DNA from: Amycolatopsis taiwanensis DSM 45107
GTDB taxonomy: Bacteria > Actinomycetota > Actinomycetes > Mycobacteriales > Pseudonocardiaceae
Length of the DNA stretch: 64,000 bases
Direction: 5' to 3'
Assembly: GCF_000519205.1 (NCBI RefSeq)
Contig: NZ_JAFB01000015.1
Coordinates: forward strand, 1-64,000
The number at the start of each line of letters is the position of its first letter. Within the stretch, counting starts at the first letter, position 1. The notes under the pieces are model-generated. The model had not been told where the DNA came from, searched no databases, and saw only the letters and a list, made by a program, of their open reading frames with translations. Below are positions 33,385 to 42,755 of the stretch, piece after piece. The translations under genes were made by a program, and so were the position numbers.

Positions 33385-33780
33385 ATGTCGGCCCGGAACG
33401 ATACGGCCTCGCCCCTGCTGGCCCGGGTGCTGGCAGCGGATGCGGTATGGGATGCACTGGGCGGAGTGGCGCTGGTGGCGATGCCGTTTGCCGGCGCGGG
33501 GGTGAGCGTGGCCTGGTGGCCGGTGCTCGTGCCGGTGGGAGCGGCGTGTCTGGTGTTCGCCGGGGTGCTCGCCTGGGCTGCCGGTGGCCGGAACATGACC
33601 GAGATAGGGGCGGTCACCGCGGTGGCCAACGCGGTAGCGGTCGTGGTGGCGGTGGTGTTGCTGGTGGCGTTCCCGGGATTGGCGGCGGCGCTACAGTTCT
33701 TGCTGGTGGCCCTCGCGGTGGGGTGTGCGGTGTTCGCGGTACTGGAATGGCGTGCGACCCGGGGCGCTCGGGCGGGATGA
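33385..33780 (+). CDS. Four-helix membrane protein of unknown function
   Basis: A 131-residue protein with four hydrophobic segments (about 15-35, 43-65, 75-95 and 98-118) and short loops. I do not recognise a family. ATG 33385 lies 15 bases from the putative TetR operator, so it is the likely target of the divergent repressor. The last part overlaps a small opposite-strand frame. Confidence 0.75.
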   Translation: MSARNDTASPLLARVLAADAVWDALGGVALVAMPFAGAGVSVAWWPVLVPVGAACLVFAGVLAWAAGGRNMTEIGAVTAVANAVAVVVAVVLLVAFPGLAAALQFLLVALAVGCAVFAVLEWRATRGARAG

Positions 33781-33916
33781 GGCGCCAGCCGATCGTCAAA
33801 ATTCGGCTGCCGTTGACAACGATCACGGTTTGGGTCAGCAGGGCACCGCAGGCGAAGGCTGCGGTGGCCGCGACCGCGGTCGTGCCGATGATGCGGCGCC
33901 GGATCTCTCGCGCCAT
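33614..33916 (-). CDS. Small one-helix membrane protein (tentative)
   Basis: A 100-residue frame: MAREIRRRIIGTTAVAATAA, FACGALLTQTVIVV, NGSRILTIGWRLIPPERPG, then a Pro-rich tail. GGAGGA lies seven bases before ATG 33916, and residues 10-35 form one membrane segment. The tail overlaps the convergent membrane gene by 167 bases, which weakens the call; an earlier real end may be hidden by a frameshift. Confidence 0.4.
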   Translation of the reverse strand: MAREIRRRIIGTTAVAATAAFACGALLTQTVIVVNGSRILTIGWRLIPPERPGSHAIPVPRTPHTPPRGPPARTVAPPPIPGTPPATPPPPRPLPRWPPR

Positions 33917-34324
33917 CTCCGCATCCTCCTCCGTCCTGGTTACCTTCCCGCGCGCACGTTCGTCAAAGACATGACGGATCGAAGCAGGGAAAGGTAACGG
34001 CCAGCACCAGTGGGAGGAAGTCATGGCAGTTCACCTCCGGCCATCGGCCGGGCCGAACCCCAGCGGCAAAGCCCGCGATGATCGGCTACGCCCGAGTGGG
34101 CGGCGGCCTCAGGCTGAGCGAGCCGCGCAGCTCACTCAGGGAGTCGAAGGCCTCCCGTCATTGGGCGTAGTCGGAGAACTTCTGCCTGATCGGCGGGTAC
34201 GGCATAGCAACGACCTCACAGAATCGACGTCTGTTGTCCGGGAGGAGAGTACCCTGTCCCGCGATGCACGCCTGGGTAAACGCGATGATTTCTGCGCAGT
34301 TTCGCACCTTCCGGGAGGTCAGCG
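33917..34324. other. Intergenic stretch, no firm gene
   Basis: No gene is supported. On the minus strand MPYPPIRQKFSDYAQ-stop and then REAFDSLSELRGSLSLR in the same frame (34205 down to 34100) look protein-like, perhaps a decayed gene with a nonsense codon. The plus-strand start MIGYARV at 34078 mimics a resolvase N-terminus but stops after about 31 codons and lacks resolvase sequence. Confidence 0.3.
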
Positions 34325-34696
34325 GTGAACACTCGCGCGTTCTCTATCCTAAATGGACTCATGCTGCTGAGCGTGTTGTTCCAAGGCCTGTCGGCAGGTG
34401 GGTTCCTCGGCCGTGTCGGCGGGGTCGACTGGCGCCAGTTGCATGAGATCTTCGCCGTTGTCGCGGTGCTCTGTTCGCTGGCGGCCACCATCTTCGCGAT
34501 GGTCAGGCGGCGCCGCGATCTTGCCGGGCCGTCCGCTGTGGTGCTCGTATTGCTGATCATCCAGACCGGGCTCGGGGAGGCGATCAGCAAGGGCGGGCAA
34601 CACGCACTGGTGATCGTGCACGTGCCGATCGCCCTGCTGATCATGGGCATGGGTGTGTACCTCTCGGTCGTGGGACGCGCCGTCAGCCGAGCGTGA
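34325..34696 (+). CDS. Four-helix membrane protein
   Basis: A 123-residue protein with four membrane segments. A His at the start of the second helix (QLHEIFAVVAVLCSLAAT) and two near the third and fourth (GGQHALVIVHVPIALLIMG) are spaced as in small haem- or quinone-binding membrane proteins, but no family is recognised. GTG 34325 follows GGGAGG by five bases. Confidence 0.7.
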   Translation: MNTRAFSILNGLMLLSVLFQGLSAGGFLGRVGGVDWRQLHEIFAVVAVLCSLAATIFAMVRRRRDLAGPSAVVLVLLIIQTGLGEAISKGGQHALVIVHVPIALLIMGMGVYLSVVGRAVSRA

Positions 34697-34968
34697 CGAC
34701 GCCGGTAAATCGGCCAGGTGGCCACCGAGTGATCGAAGCCATCGAGATCGAGGCCGGGTAGACGCGTCGGCGTCAAGCCCGGTACTTTGCTCGGGTCGAA
34801 AAGGACCTGGGTCGGCATTGGGTAAGCCCGGCCCCCTCAACATGAGGCTCCGTTCGTTGCTGCGGCGGCGAACCCGCGACAAGCACTCGGCGAGCAGCCG
34901 AGGCTTGACGCCGCATGCCTGTTGAGCCTTGGCTCCTCGCCTCGCGCAACGCAAGTAGAGGAGAGATG

Positions 34969-35292
34969 ATGCCCATCATTCGTGTTGGCTCGGCGGTGAC
35001 TCAGATCAACGTTTTCACCGTCGAAGCGGGCCGCCAGCGACCCTTGATCGACTACCTTGCCCGTGCGGCCCAGGTCGCCAGCGAGGTGCCCGGCTGGATG
35101 TCGGCCAGCCTGCACCGCAGCCTGGACGGCACCCGCGTGGTCAACTACGCGCAAAGCGAAGACCTCGACGCCGCGCAGCGGGTAATCCAGCTTTTGAAGT
35201 CCCAAGGGATGCTGGAGGGCAACAAGGCATTCGGCCAGGCCAACCCAGGCCTGTACGAAGTTTCCTACACCCTTGATCGAAACGATCGCTGA
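34969..35292 (+). CDS. Antibiotic biosynthesis monooxygenase-fold protein
   Basis: A 107-residue dimeric alpha/beta-barrel protein: QINVFTVEAGRQRPLIDYLA, VASEVPGWMSASLHRSLDGT, RVVNYAQSEDLDAAQRVIQ and a final YEVSYTLDR. ABM proteins oxidise polyketide or haem substrates or are structural relatives without activity. Start at ATG 34969 (five bases after GGAG) rather than 34966. A long hairpin follows. Confidence 0.82.
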   Translation: MPIIRVGSAVTQINVFTVEAGRQRPLIDYLARAAQVASEVPGWMSASLHRSLDGTRVVNYAQSEDLDAAQRVIQLLKSQGMLEGNKAFGQANPGLYEVSYTLDRNDR

Positions 35293-35297
35293 CAGCC

Positions 35298-35354
35298 GTG
35301 CAGACGGCCCGGTCAGGCGCAACGGGATGAGCCGCGCCTGATCGGGCCCTGCAC
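35298..35354. terminator. Long hairpin between convergent genes
   Basis: GTGCAG, GGCCCG and CAGGCGC (35298-35320) pair in order with GCGCCTG, CGGGCC and CTGCAC (35334-35354), with small internal mismatches. It separates the ABM gene from the convergent MBL gene and is probably bidirectional. Confidence 0.7.
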
Positions 35355-35387
35355 TGAGGCGATCGAAGCGGAGGACGTGGAACGCGT

Positions 35388-36128
35388 TCAGCGATCGAGT
35401 GTGACCACGAGATCTTCATCCGCCGCGAGTATCTCACCGTCGAACTCGGCACGGGCGGCGGCGACCGCGGCGGCGCGGTCGTTGCCCGGCCAGAAGTGGG
35501 TGAGCAGCAACCTGCGGGCGCCCGCCCGGCGGGCCCAGGCGCCGGCCTCGGTCGCGGTCATCAGATTGCGCGTGGGCCGCCGCGTTTCGCCGTCCCGGTC
35601 GGTCGCTTCCACGATGAACAGGTCGGCGTCGCGACCGAGTTCGGCCAGCAGCGGGTCAGGTCCGGTGTCGCCGGTGTAGGCCAGGGCGACGCCGTCGGCG
35701 CTCAGGCGGACACCGGCGTTCGGCACGTAGTGCGGCAGGGACAGGCCGGTCAGCTCGAACGGCCCGATCCGATGGTGGCCGGGCAGGAGATGGACGTCGA
35801 ACACGTCGTGCAGATCCACGTCGGGTTCCAGACCACCGAGGCGGTCGAGAACCCCGTGCGTGCAGTAAAGCGGCAGTTTCCCCGCAGCCGAGCCATAGTG
35901 GCGTATGCGGAACAGCCCATGCAGGTCGATGCAGTGATCGGGGTGGTCATGCGTGATCACAACCGCGTCGACGGCTCCATCGGGCACGTGCGCGAGCAGC
36001 TGCGGGAGGGTGGCGTAGCCCAGGTCGAGAACGAGCCGGTAACCGTCCCAGTCCAGGAGGAAACCACTACAGGCGCGACCCGGTTCCGGAAAGGCGCCGC
36101 AACTGCCGAGCACGGTGACTTGTCGCAT
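35388..36128 (-). CDS. MBL-fold metallohydrolase (RNase Z-like)
   Basis: A 246-residue metallo-beta-lactamase-fold protein. The metal motif is THDHPDHCIDLHGL (HxHxDH, here H-D-H-P-D-H) near residue 58, with further ligands in LSLPHYVPNAGVRL, AYTGDTGPDP (Asp) and LLLTHFWPGND (His). The N-terminus VTVLGSCGAFPEPGRACSG is shared with RNase Z-like and cyclic-nucleotide phosphodiesterase-like members. The substrate is open. ATG 36128. Confidence 0.88.
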   Translation of the reverse strand: MRQVTVLGSCGAFPEPGRACSGFLLDWDGYRLVLDLGYATLPQLLAHVPDGAVDAVVITHDHPDHCIDLHGLFRIRHYGSAAGKLPLYCTHGVLDRLGGLEPDVDLHDVFDVHLLPGHHRIGPFELTGLSLPHYVPNAGVRLSADGVALAYTGDTGPDPLLAELGRDADLFIVEATDRDGETRRPTRNLMTATEAGAWARRAGARRLLLTHFWPGNDRAAAVAAARAEFDGEILAADEDLVVTLDR

Positions 36129-36183
36129 GGCTAAAGCATGCCAGCGTGCCCAACTGGTGTCATGGCAGGCGAGTCCACAATGG

Positions 36184-37560
36184 TCACTTCGGCAGACCCC
36201 GGGCCGGATCGCGCGGACGTGGTGTCCGGCTCGGAATGAAGAAGGCCGGCGCGGTCCCGAGCAGAGCAACGCCGCTGATGATGGCGAGGGTGGCGACAAG
36301 GCCATCGGGTCCGGTGTGGAGAAGCCAGGTGACGATGGCGAGTCCGATGGCCGTTCCGATTTGGAGTGCGCTGGACGCGGTCGCTGATGCGACGCCACTG
36401 TGCTCGGCGGGGACGCCGGTGGTGGCCGCGGTGAACATCGCAGGGAACACCAGGCCCATACCGAGTCCGGCCAGCAGCACGCCAGGAGCGATCGCTACGA
36501 CGCTGGCGGTCCCGGAAGCGGTCATGAGACCAGTTCCGACTGCCCCACCGATCAATCCGCTGATCAGGACCGTACGGAGTCCGAAGCGCAGCAGGAGTTG
36601 CTCGCCCGCGATGTTGCCGAGAGTGATCGCGCCGGTCGGTAGCAGGAAGGCCAGTCCGGTCTCCAACGCGGTCAGCCCGAGACCGGTGCGTAGGTGAATC
36701 GTGAGGACGTACGGGATGGACTGCAGGCTGATTCCGAAGATGGCGATCAGCACCAGGGCAGCGCGCAACGGCCGATGCGCCAGCAGGGACGGGGGCAACA
36801 AGGGGTCCCGGGTCTTGGTCTCGGTGCGGACGAACAGCAGCGCCAGCAGGAGCGCGCCCGCCGCGCCGGCCAGCAGCCACGTCCGGGAGGTGGCGGGCTC
36901 GGAAGCGCTGGTGATCGTCAGCACCAGCAGTGTGGCCGCAGCCGTACCGGTGCATGCCCCCATAAGATCGAACCCACTGCTACGAGTCCGGGATGGGTCC
37001 CGGGAGAACACCGCAAGCCCACCCGCGAAGGCGATTACGGCCAGCGGCACGTTGACGGCGAACACAGCGCGCCAGCTCATCTCGGTCAAAATCCCACCGG
37101 CAAGTGCGCCCACGCTCAAGCCGCTGGCGCCGGATGCCGCCCAGATCGTCATGGCCCGGCTTCGCGGCCGTCCCTCCGGGAATGTCGAGGCGACGAGGGC
37201 GAGCGTGGCGGGGAACAAGGCAGCGGCGCCGAGTCCTTGCAGTGCTCGGGAGCCGAGGAGGATCGCAGGCCCGGGGGCGAAGGCACCGGTGAGTGACCCA
37301 GCGAGGAACAGAAGCATGCCGAACAGGAAGACCCGGCGCCTGCCGATCAGATCGCTGAGCCGCCCGAACAGCAGGAGGAACCCCCCGAAAGCCAGGGCGT
37401 ACGCGGTAACCACCCATTGCACCTGCCCGCCGGTGAAGGCCAGCTCACGTTGGACATCGGGCAGGGCCACGTAAACGATCGTGAAGTCGAGACCGGTGAT
37501 CAGTGAGGACAGGCCGAGCAGACCCATCCCGATCCTGGCTCGCCAGGATGACTGCGGCAT
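36184..37560 (-). CDS. MFS drug-resistance-type transporter
   Basis: A 458-residue transporter, probably 14 helices (DHA2 type). Markers are GLDFTIVYVALPDVQRELAF in the first helix, LAFGGFLLLFGRLSDLIGRRRVF (motif A) and LGSRALQGLGAAALFPATLAL (motif B/C region). DHA2 pumps expel lipophilic compounds by proton antiport. It is divergent from a MarR regulator, the usual arrangement for a drug-induced pump. ATG 37560; GGAG nine bases upstream. Confidence 0.9.
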   Translation of the reverse strand: MPQSSWRARIGMGLLGLSSLITGLDFTIVYVALPDVQRELAFTGGQVQWVVTAYALAFGGFLLLFGRLSDLIGRRRVFLFGMLLFLAGSLTGAFAPGPAILLGSRALQGLGAAALFPATLALVASTFPEGRPRSRAMTIWAASGASGLSVGALAGGILTEMSWRAVFAVNVPLAVIAFAGGLAVFSRDPSRTRSSGFDLMGACTGTAAATLLVLTITSASEPATSRTWLLAGAAGALLLALLFVRTETKTRDPLLPPSLLAHRPLRAALVLIAIFGISLQSIPYVLTIHLRTGLGLTALETGLAFLLPTGAITLGNIAGEQLLLRFGLRTVLISGLIGGAVGTGLMTASGTASVVAIAPGVLLAGLGMGLVFPAMFTAATTGVPAEHSGVASATASSALQIGTAIGLAIVTWLLHTGPDGLVATLAIISGVALLGTAPAFFIPSRTPRPRDPARGLPK

Positions 37561-37591
37561 CAGCAGGGCTCCGGAGAGAGTTAGTAAACAA

Positions 37592-37608
37592 TTGGTGACT
37601 ATCACCAA
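37592..37608. promoter_or_regulatory. Candidate MarR operator
   Basis: TTGGTGACTATCACCAA is a perfect 7-base inverted repeat around CTA in the 63-base gap between the MFS and MarR genes, 15 bases before the MarR start. Confidence 0.65.
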
Positions 37609-37623
37609 CTGTACACTTTCGAC

Positions 37624-38091
37624 ATGGCCAAGAACCGTCGCATCGATCGAGCGGAGCGCGAGCCCGATCTGGGCATGCTCGCGGCCAGGCTGCTGTGGCC
37701 GATCGAGGAAGAACTCTTCGCCCGGCTGGCGGAGTGCGGCCACGAGCAGGTACGACCCCGCCACGGGGCGCTACTGGCGTACCTGGACGAAATCGGAACC
37801 AGGCCGACCGAACTGGCCCGGATAACCGGCCAGCACAAACAGGTCGTCGGTCGTGTCCTGGACGAGTTGGAGGACCTCGGGTACGCCAGACGCGAACCCG
37901 ACCCCACCGATCGCCGCAGCAAGCTCGTTGTCCTGACCGAACGTGGACGCGACGAGCAGGTGCAGGCCGACCGCATCCTCGCCGACATCGAGGCCCGCCA
38001 CGAAGCCAGGATCGGCACAGGGCGGTATCGCCACTTCCGTACCCTGCTACAGGAACTTGTCCAGCCGACGCGGAATACTCACGGCCCGTAG
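37624..38091 (+). CDS. MarR family regulator
   Basis: A 155-residue winged-helix regulator. The DNA-reading helix is RPTELARITGQHKQVVGRVLDELEDLGYARRE and the wing is PDPTDRRSKLVVLTERGR, both standard for MarR. It would repress the divergent MFS pump and itself through the palindrome at 37592-37608, released by a ligand that the pump exports. Confidence 0.92.
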   Translation: MAKNRRIDRAEREPDLGMLAARLLWPIEEELFARLAECGHEQVRPRHGALLAYLDEIGTRPTELARITGQHKQVVGRVLDELEDLGYARREPDPTDRRSKLVVLTERGRDEQVQADRILADIEARHEARIGTGRYRHFRTLLQELVQPTRNTHGP

Positions 38092-38176
38092 CACGCGGCC
38101 CCGTTCCCGGGACTCGACCGCGTCAGCGACAACCAGGTGTTGCTTCGCCGATCGAACTGTGGGTAGCCGGGCGCCG

Positions 38177-40909
38177 TCAACGGCCGGTGGCGCTCCGGTC
38201 GTCGGCCCGCCAGAGTTCGTCGGCCGGCATCGGCTTGCCGAAGTAGTAGCCCTGGGCCTGGTCGCAGCCCAGATCCCGGAGCAGCTTCAGTTGCGTTTCG
38301 TTCTCCACGCCTTCGGCGACCACGGTCAGGTCCACCGCATGCGCCATCGCGATGATGCTGTTGACGATCGCGGCGGCATCGGCGGACGTGCCCAGCCCGG
38401 TGACGAACGACCGGTCGATCTTGAGCGTGTCCAGGGTGAGGCGCTGCAACTGGGCCAGCGACGAGTAGCCCGTGCCGAAGTCGTCGATCGCCAGCCGCAC
38501 GCCGAGCCCGCGCAGCGCGTCCAGCACCTCGCCGGCCGCGTTCGAATCCCGCATCAACGCGCTCTCGGTGATCTCCAGACACAGCGCCTTCGCCGGGAGC
38601 CCGGTCCTGGCCAGCGCGTCCTTCACCGCCGGCACGAACTCCGGATCGTCCAGCTGGCGGGTCGACAGATTGATCTTGAGTTCCACGTCGATCCCGGCGG
38701 CCCGGCGGGCGGCCAGTTCGCGGGTGGTCTCCTCCAGCACGTAGCTGCCCAGCAGGTTGATCAGGTCGCTTTCCTCGGCCAGCGGGATGAACTCGGTCGG
38801 CGAGACCGGCCCGTTCACCGGATGCGTCCAGCGCAGCAGGCCCTCGACGGCCACCATCCGGCCCGAACGCAGGTCGACCACCGGCTGGTAGGCGGCCCAC
38901 AGCTTGCCCCGGCGCACCGCGTCGCGCAGGTCCTGTTCCAGGCCCAGCCGCCGCTGCACCCGCTCCCGCAGTTCCACGTCGAAGAATTCGAAGCGGCCCC
39001 GGCCGAGCGTCTTCGCCTGGTACATGGCGACATCGGCGTCCCGGACCAGGTCGTCCGCGGTGCGCGGGTCGCCGGGGCCGGCGAGCACGATGCCGATGCT
39101 GGCGTCCACGTGCAGCCGCCGGCCGTCGATCGAGATCGGCCTGGTCAGGGACTCGCGCAGGTGCTCGGTGAGGCTCCGGATCCACGCGCGGTCGGGCACG
39201 TCGAAGGCGAGCACGACGAACTCGTCGCCACCGAGGCGGCCCACGAGATCCGACGAGCGGACGGCCCGCCGCAGCCGTTCGCCCGCGATGCGCAGCACCC
39301 GGTCCCCGACGGTGTGGCCGAGGGAGTCGTTGATCAGCTTGAACTTGTCGAGGTCGATGAACAGCACCGCGACTTTGGCCTGGCCGAGCGAGGCGGTGAG
39401 GCGGTCGAGCACGAGGGTGCGGTTGGCCAGTTCGGTGAGCGGGTCGTGGGTGGCGTCGTGCTTGAGGCGTTCCCCGATCGCCCGGCGCTCGGTGATGTCG
39501 CTGAAGGACACCACGAACGAGGTGGTCGCGAAGTCCTCCGGCCGCATCGCCCGGCAGGAGAGCGAAATCCACGCCGTTCGCCCGTCGCGCCGCGCGACCC
39601 GCAGCACGCGGCCCAGCTGCGCCACGCCGGTGCGGCGGACCTGCGCCGACGGGAACTGCTCCCGCCGGAGCCGGTTGCCCTGCTCGTCGTAGACCAGCCA
39701 CTGTTCGGGGGAGGAACTCTTCATCGCGGACTCGGAAACCCCGAGGATCCGCTCGGCCGCCGGGTTGGCCGACAGCACCGTCTCGCCCGGGCCGATCACC
39801 AGCACGCCCTCGTCCAGGGCGGCGACGACCGTGCTGTACTGGCGTTCGGCCCGCCGGCGTGCGGTTTCGTCGGCGCAGACGAGCACGTGCCCGTCGTTCA
39901 TCTCCGCCACCGACACCCGGACCTCCAGGACCGAGCCGCTGGCCGCCCGGTGCGTGGTCTCGAGCACGCCGCCGGCGTGGAACACTTCGGCCGGGTCGAG
40001 CGGGGCACCGACCAGTTCGCCGACCTTCTGCCCCTGCGCGGCGGCGGCCGGCCACCCGTAGATCGCCTCGGCCGCGGGATTCCAGCTGGTCACCCGGCCC
40101 TCGGCGTCGGTGGCGATGATCGCGTCGCTGACGTGCTCGACCAGTGCCGCCTGGAAACGCAGCGTGGACTCGGCCGCCTTCTGCGCGCTGAGATCCCGCA
40201 GGATCACCTGGTAGGCGCGCCGGCCTTCCCAGGTCGTGCGCACCGAGACGATCTCCATCGGCGCCTTCCTGCCGCCGGCGAAGGACAGCACCGCCTCGGT
40301 GCGTTTGCTGGCCCCCGGCTCGGTCAGCGAGGCCATGCGCTTGGGCATCTCCGGGATCGACTCGTCGGCCACGAAGTCGGTGATCGGCCGGCCCAGCAGG
40401 TCGGCGCTGGTGGTGCCACCGGCGAAGCGCACCAGCGTCGGATTGGCATAGACCAGCACGCCGCCGGAGTGCACGGCGATCAGGTCGGGACTGAGCTCGA
40501 CGAGGAGCCGATACCGATCGGCGAGATCGGCGAGCTCGCGTCGCTCGTCGTGTCGATCGGTCACGTCGGTGGCTATCCCCAGCAAGCCACTCTCGGTGGT
40601 CCTGGCCCGGAACCGGATCCACCGGGGCGGGCCCGATGGCGTCTCGTACGACTGTTCCAGATCGAGGTCCTGCCACAGTCCGGTGGTGTGCGCGGCGACC
40701 GCGAGTGGTTCGGTCAACCTCGCCAGCACGGCCCGGATGGTTTCGGGTTCCTCCGCCGGCACACCCAGCAGTTCCGCCATCCCGTTGTGCCAGCTGAGCC
40801 GGCCGGCCGCGAGGTCAAGCGACCAGACGACGGCGTGGTCAGCGGACAGCGCCAGGTCGATCACCTGCTCATGGTCGACCGGCGACGGGGGGTTGGCCCT
40901 TGCCTCCAT
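38177..40909 (-). CDS. PAS-GGDEF-EAL cyclic-di-GMP signalling protein
   Basis: A 910-residue cytoplasmic protein. Residues 1-470 hold about four PAS repeats (for example YRLLVELSPDLIAVHSGGVL, FQAALVEHVSDAIIATDAEG, YSTVVAALDEGVLVIGPGE). The GGDEF domain (about 478-640) is intact at RLGGDEFVVL with HDPLTELANRTL before it, so diguanylate cyclase activity is likely. The EAL domain (about 650-905) has the variant AVEGLLRW, but keeps DDFGTGYSSLAQL, LKIDRSFV and QGYYFGKPM. No transmembrane segment, so PAS domains probably sense redox, oxygen or a ligand. Confidence 0.93.
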   Translation of the reverse strand: MEARANPPSPVDHEQVIDLALSADHAVVWSLDLAAGRLSWHNGMAELLGVPAEEPETIRAVLARLTEPLAVAAHTTGLWQDLDLEQSYETPSGPPRWIRFRARTTESGLLGIATDVTDRHDERRELADLADRYRLLVELSPDLIAVHSGGVLVYANPTLVRFAGGTTSADLLGRPITDFVADESIPEMPKRMASLTEPGASKRTEAVLSFAGGRKAPMEIVSVRTTWEGRRAYQVILRDLSAQKAAESTLRFQAALVEHVSDAIIATDAEGRVTSWNPAAEAIYGWPAAAAQGQKVGELVGAPLDPAEVFHAGGVLETTHRAASGSVLEVRVSVAEMNDGHVLVCADETARRRAERQYSTVVAALDEGVLVIGPGETVLSANPAAERILGVSESAMKSSSPEQWLVYDEQGNRLRREQFPSAQVRRTGVAQLGRVLRVARRDGRTAWISLSCRAMRPEDFATTSFVVSFSDITERRAIGERLKHDATHDPLTELANRTLVLDRLTASLGQAKVAVLFIDLDKFKLINDSLGHTVGDRVLRIAGERLRRAVRSSDLVGRLGGDEFVVLAFDVPDRAWIRSLTEHLRESLTRPISIDGRRLHVDASIGIVLAGPGDPRTADDLVRDADVAMYQAKTLGRGRFEFFDVELRERVQRRLGLEQDLRDAVRRGKLWAAYQPVVDLRSGRMVAVEGLLRWTHPVNGPVSPTEFIPLAEESDLINLLGSYVLEETTRELAARRAAGIDVELKINLSTRQLDDPEFVPAVKDALARTGLPAKALCLEITESALMRDSNAAGEVLDALRGLGVRLAIDDFGTGYSSLAQLQRLTLDTLKIDRSFVTGLGTSADAAAIVNSIIAMAHAVDLTVVAEGVENETQLKLLRDLGCDQAQGYYFGKPMPADELWRADDRSATGR

Positions 40910-41155
40910 GGTTTAGTCCGATCCGCCGAAGGCTTCGCTACCGTGATTAGACCATGTGGAGGCATCCTTGTAGAGCAAATGCACCCAAATCGGCCGCACT
41001 ATCCTGACTTTTGGTACATACCGCGCAGCGCTACTTGACTGGAACCCGGCAGAGCGGCCTGGGGCTGACCCCAGCGAGCAGGGTTTGCCGTTTTTGTCGT
41101 GGACGCCGACTTGTTGATCTAGACTCCGGGCTCGTTCAGCCGAGTACGGGGATGG

Positions 41156-42607
41156 ATGGTGCAGGAACTTCGGGCGGACGACCCCAGGCGGGTCGGGGAC
41201 TACACGTTGCTGCACCGCCTGGGCCAGGGCGGCATGGGGTCGGTGTATCTGGGCCGCACTCGAGCCGGGCGCCCGGTCGCGGTGAAGGTCGCCCGCGCCG
41301 AGTTGGTGGCCGAACCCGATTTCCGGGAACGGTTTCGTCGCGAGATCGGCATGGCCCGCCAGGTCGGTGGGTTCTGGACCGGCGCGGTGGTCGACGCCGA
41401 CCCGGAGGCCGAGCGGCCCTGGCTGGCCACGGAATACATTTCCGGTCCCAGCCTGCAACAGGCGGTGGTCGAAGCCGGCGCCTTGGCCGAGCCCGCCGCA
41501 TTGCGGCTGGCGGCCGGACTTGCCGAGGCATTGGCCGCCCTCCACAAGACCGGACTGGTGCACCGCGACCTCAAGCCGTCCAACGTGCTGCTCGACCGCG
41601 ACGGCCCCCGCGTGATCGACTTCGGGATCGCGCACGCGGTTCAGGCCACGGCACTGACCTCCCCGGGCGATTTCTTCGGCACACCCGGGTTTCTCTCTCC
41701 CGAGCAGATCAGCGGCGCCCAGGTGGGGCCGGCCAGCGACATATTCGCTCTCGGTGCCGTACTGGTTTTCGCCACCATCGCCACCGGTCCCTTCGGGGAA
41801 GGGGACGTGGCGACCCTGCTATATCGCACAGTGCATAGCGAGCCCGACCTCAGCGGTGTTCCCGACGCTGCACGCAAGATCGCCGCGATGTGCCTGCAGC
41901 GTGATCCCCGGCGTCGACCCAGCCCCCAGGAACTGCTCGACCATCTCACCGGTCACGGCTCCTCGACATCCGCCCGGTGGCTGCCCCAGCCGGTGCACAC
42001 GCTCATCGACCAACACCAGACGGCCTTGCGCACCGCACTGGACGTGCCGACGGTAGCCGACGGCCAACTCGGCCGGACTCACGACGAGCAAACTGCACCC
42101 GCAACCAAACCGGCTTCCCAGGAGGCGGCGCGGTTCCGAACTTCGCGGACCCACACGCTGCTGTGGGCATGTGTGACCACTCTCGTCGCGTTCACGATCA
42201 GTGGCGGGGGCTATCTCCTGTTTCCCTTCGGATTCCCCACCGGAGGCATCTACACCTTCACACCACTCATGATCATCGCGGCACTGCTGTTCGGCGCGGC
42301 CGCGCGTCCGCGACACACCCTCGATGTCGCCGCCGATGGCCTCAGATTCTCCCGTGGCCGACACAGCGGGTTTTCATCCTGGTCGACGATCGCGCGAACC
42401 CGCGTAAACGGCGGCGCACGGGCAAGTGTCGTCGTCTGGCTGACCCCGGGAACCGCCCAGCCGCACCCGAGCAGGTACCGGCCCTACCACGGCGGGCTTC
42501 GCATCTACCCGATCCGCGGCTCGTTCCGGCGCCGCCGCAGAGAAGCGCGTGAACTTCGTGCGGCCCTGGCCTGGTACAGCCCACATACCTACGACTCCTC
42601 TCCCTGA
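41156..42607 (+). CDS. Membrane-anchored Ser/Thr protein kinase
   Basis: A 483-residue eukaryotic-type kinase. The kinase domain (13-265) has GQGGMGSVYLG, AVKVA (Lys), HRDLKPSNVLL, DFGIAHA and GTPGFLSPEQI; all catalytic residues are present. Two hydrophobic segments (about 345-365 and 372-392) follow a linker and precede a basic cytoplasmic tail with WSTIARTRVNGGARASVVVWL, PH-like in composition. Extracellular sensor repeats such as PASTA are absent. ATG 41156 is one of two closely spaced ATGs. Confidence 0.92.
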   Translation: MVQELRADDPRRVGDYTLLHRLGQGGMGSVYLGRTRAGRPVAVKVARAELVAEPDFRERFRREIGMARQVGGFWTGAVVDADPEAERPWLATEYISGPSLQQAVVEAGALAEPAALRLAAGLAEALAALHKTGLVHRDLKPSNVLLDRDGPRVIDFGIAHAVQATALTSPGDFFGTPGFLSPEQISGAQVGPASDIFALGAVLVFATIATGPFGEGDVATLLYRTVHSEPDLSGVPDAARKIAAMCLQRDPRRRPSPQELLDHLTGHGSSTSARWLPQPVHTLIDQHQTALRTALDVPTVADGQLGRTHDEQTAPATKPASQEAARFRTSRTHTLLWACVTTLVAFTISGGGYLLFPFGFPTGGIYTFTPLMIIAALLFGAAARPRHTLDVAADGLRFSRGRHSGFSSWSTIARTRVNGGARASVVVWLTPGTAQPHPSRYRPYHGGLRIYPIRGSFRRRRREARELRAALAWYSPHTYDSSP

Positions 42608-42755
42608 CAAACGCGAGGAGCCCCTTTTTCCTCTGCGGAGGAAGGAAGTTCGTTCGCGCGATTCATGCTGTGCTCCCGCGGTCCGGGTGAGATCGGAGCA
42701 TGATCACTGAAGGCGGACGGGAGTTCAGTTCTCTTGGGAGCCCGTCGCGGCAGGG

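Noticed and set aside
34078-34173. Serine recombinase start (MIGYARV)
   Set aside because: The frame stops after about 31 codons and shows no resolvase catalytic sequence.
37943-41038. Plus-strand frame of 1031 codons opposite the GGDEF-EAL gene
   Set aside because: The minus-strand protein has clear domains across the same span; the plus frame is compositional shadow.
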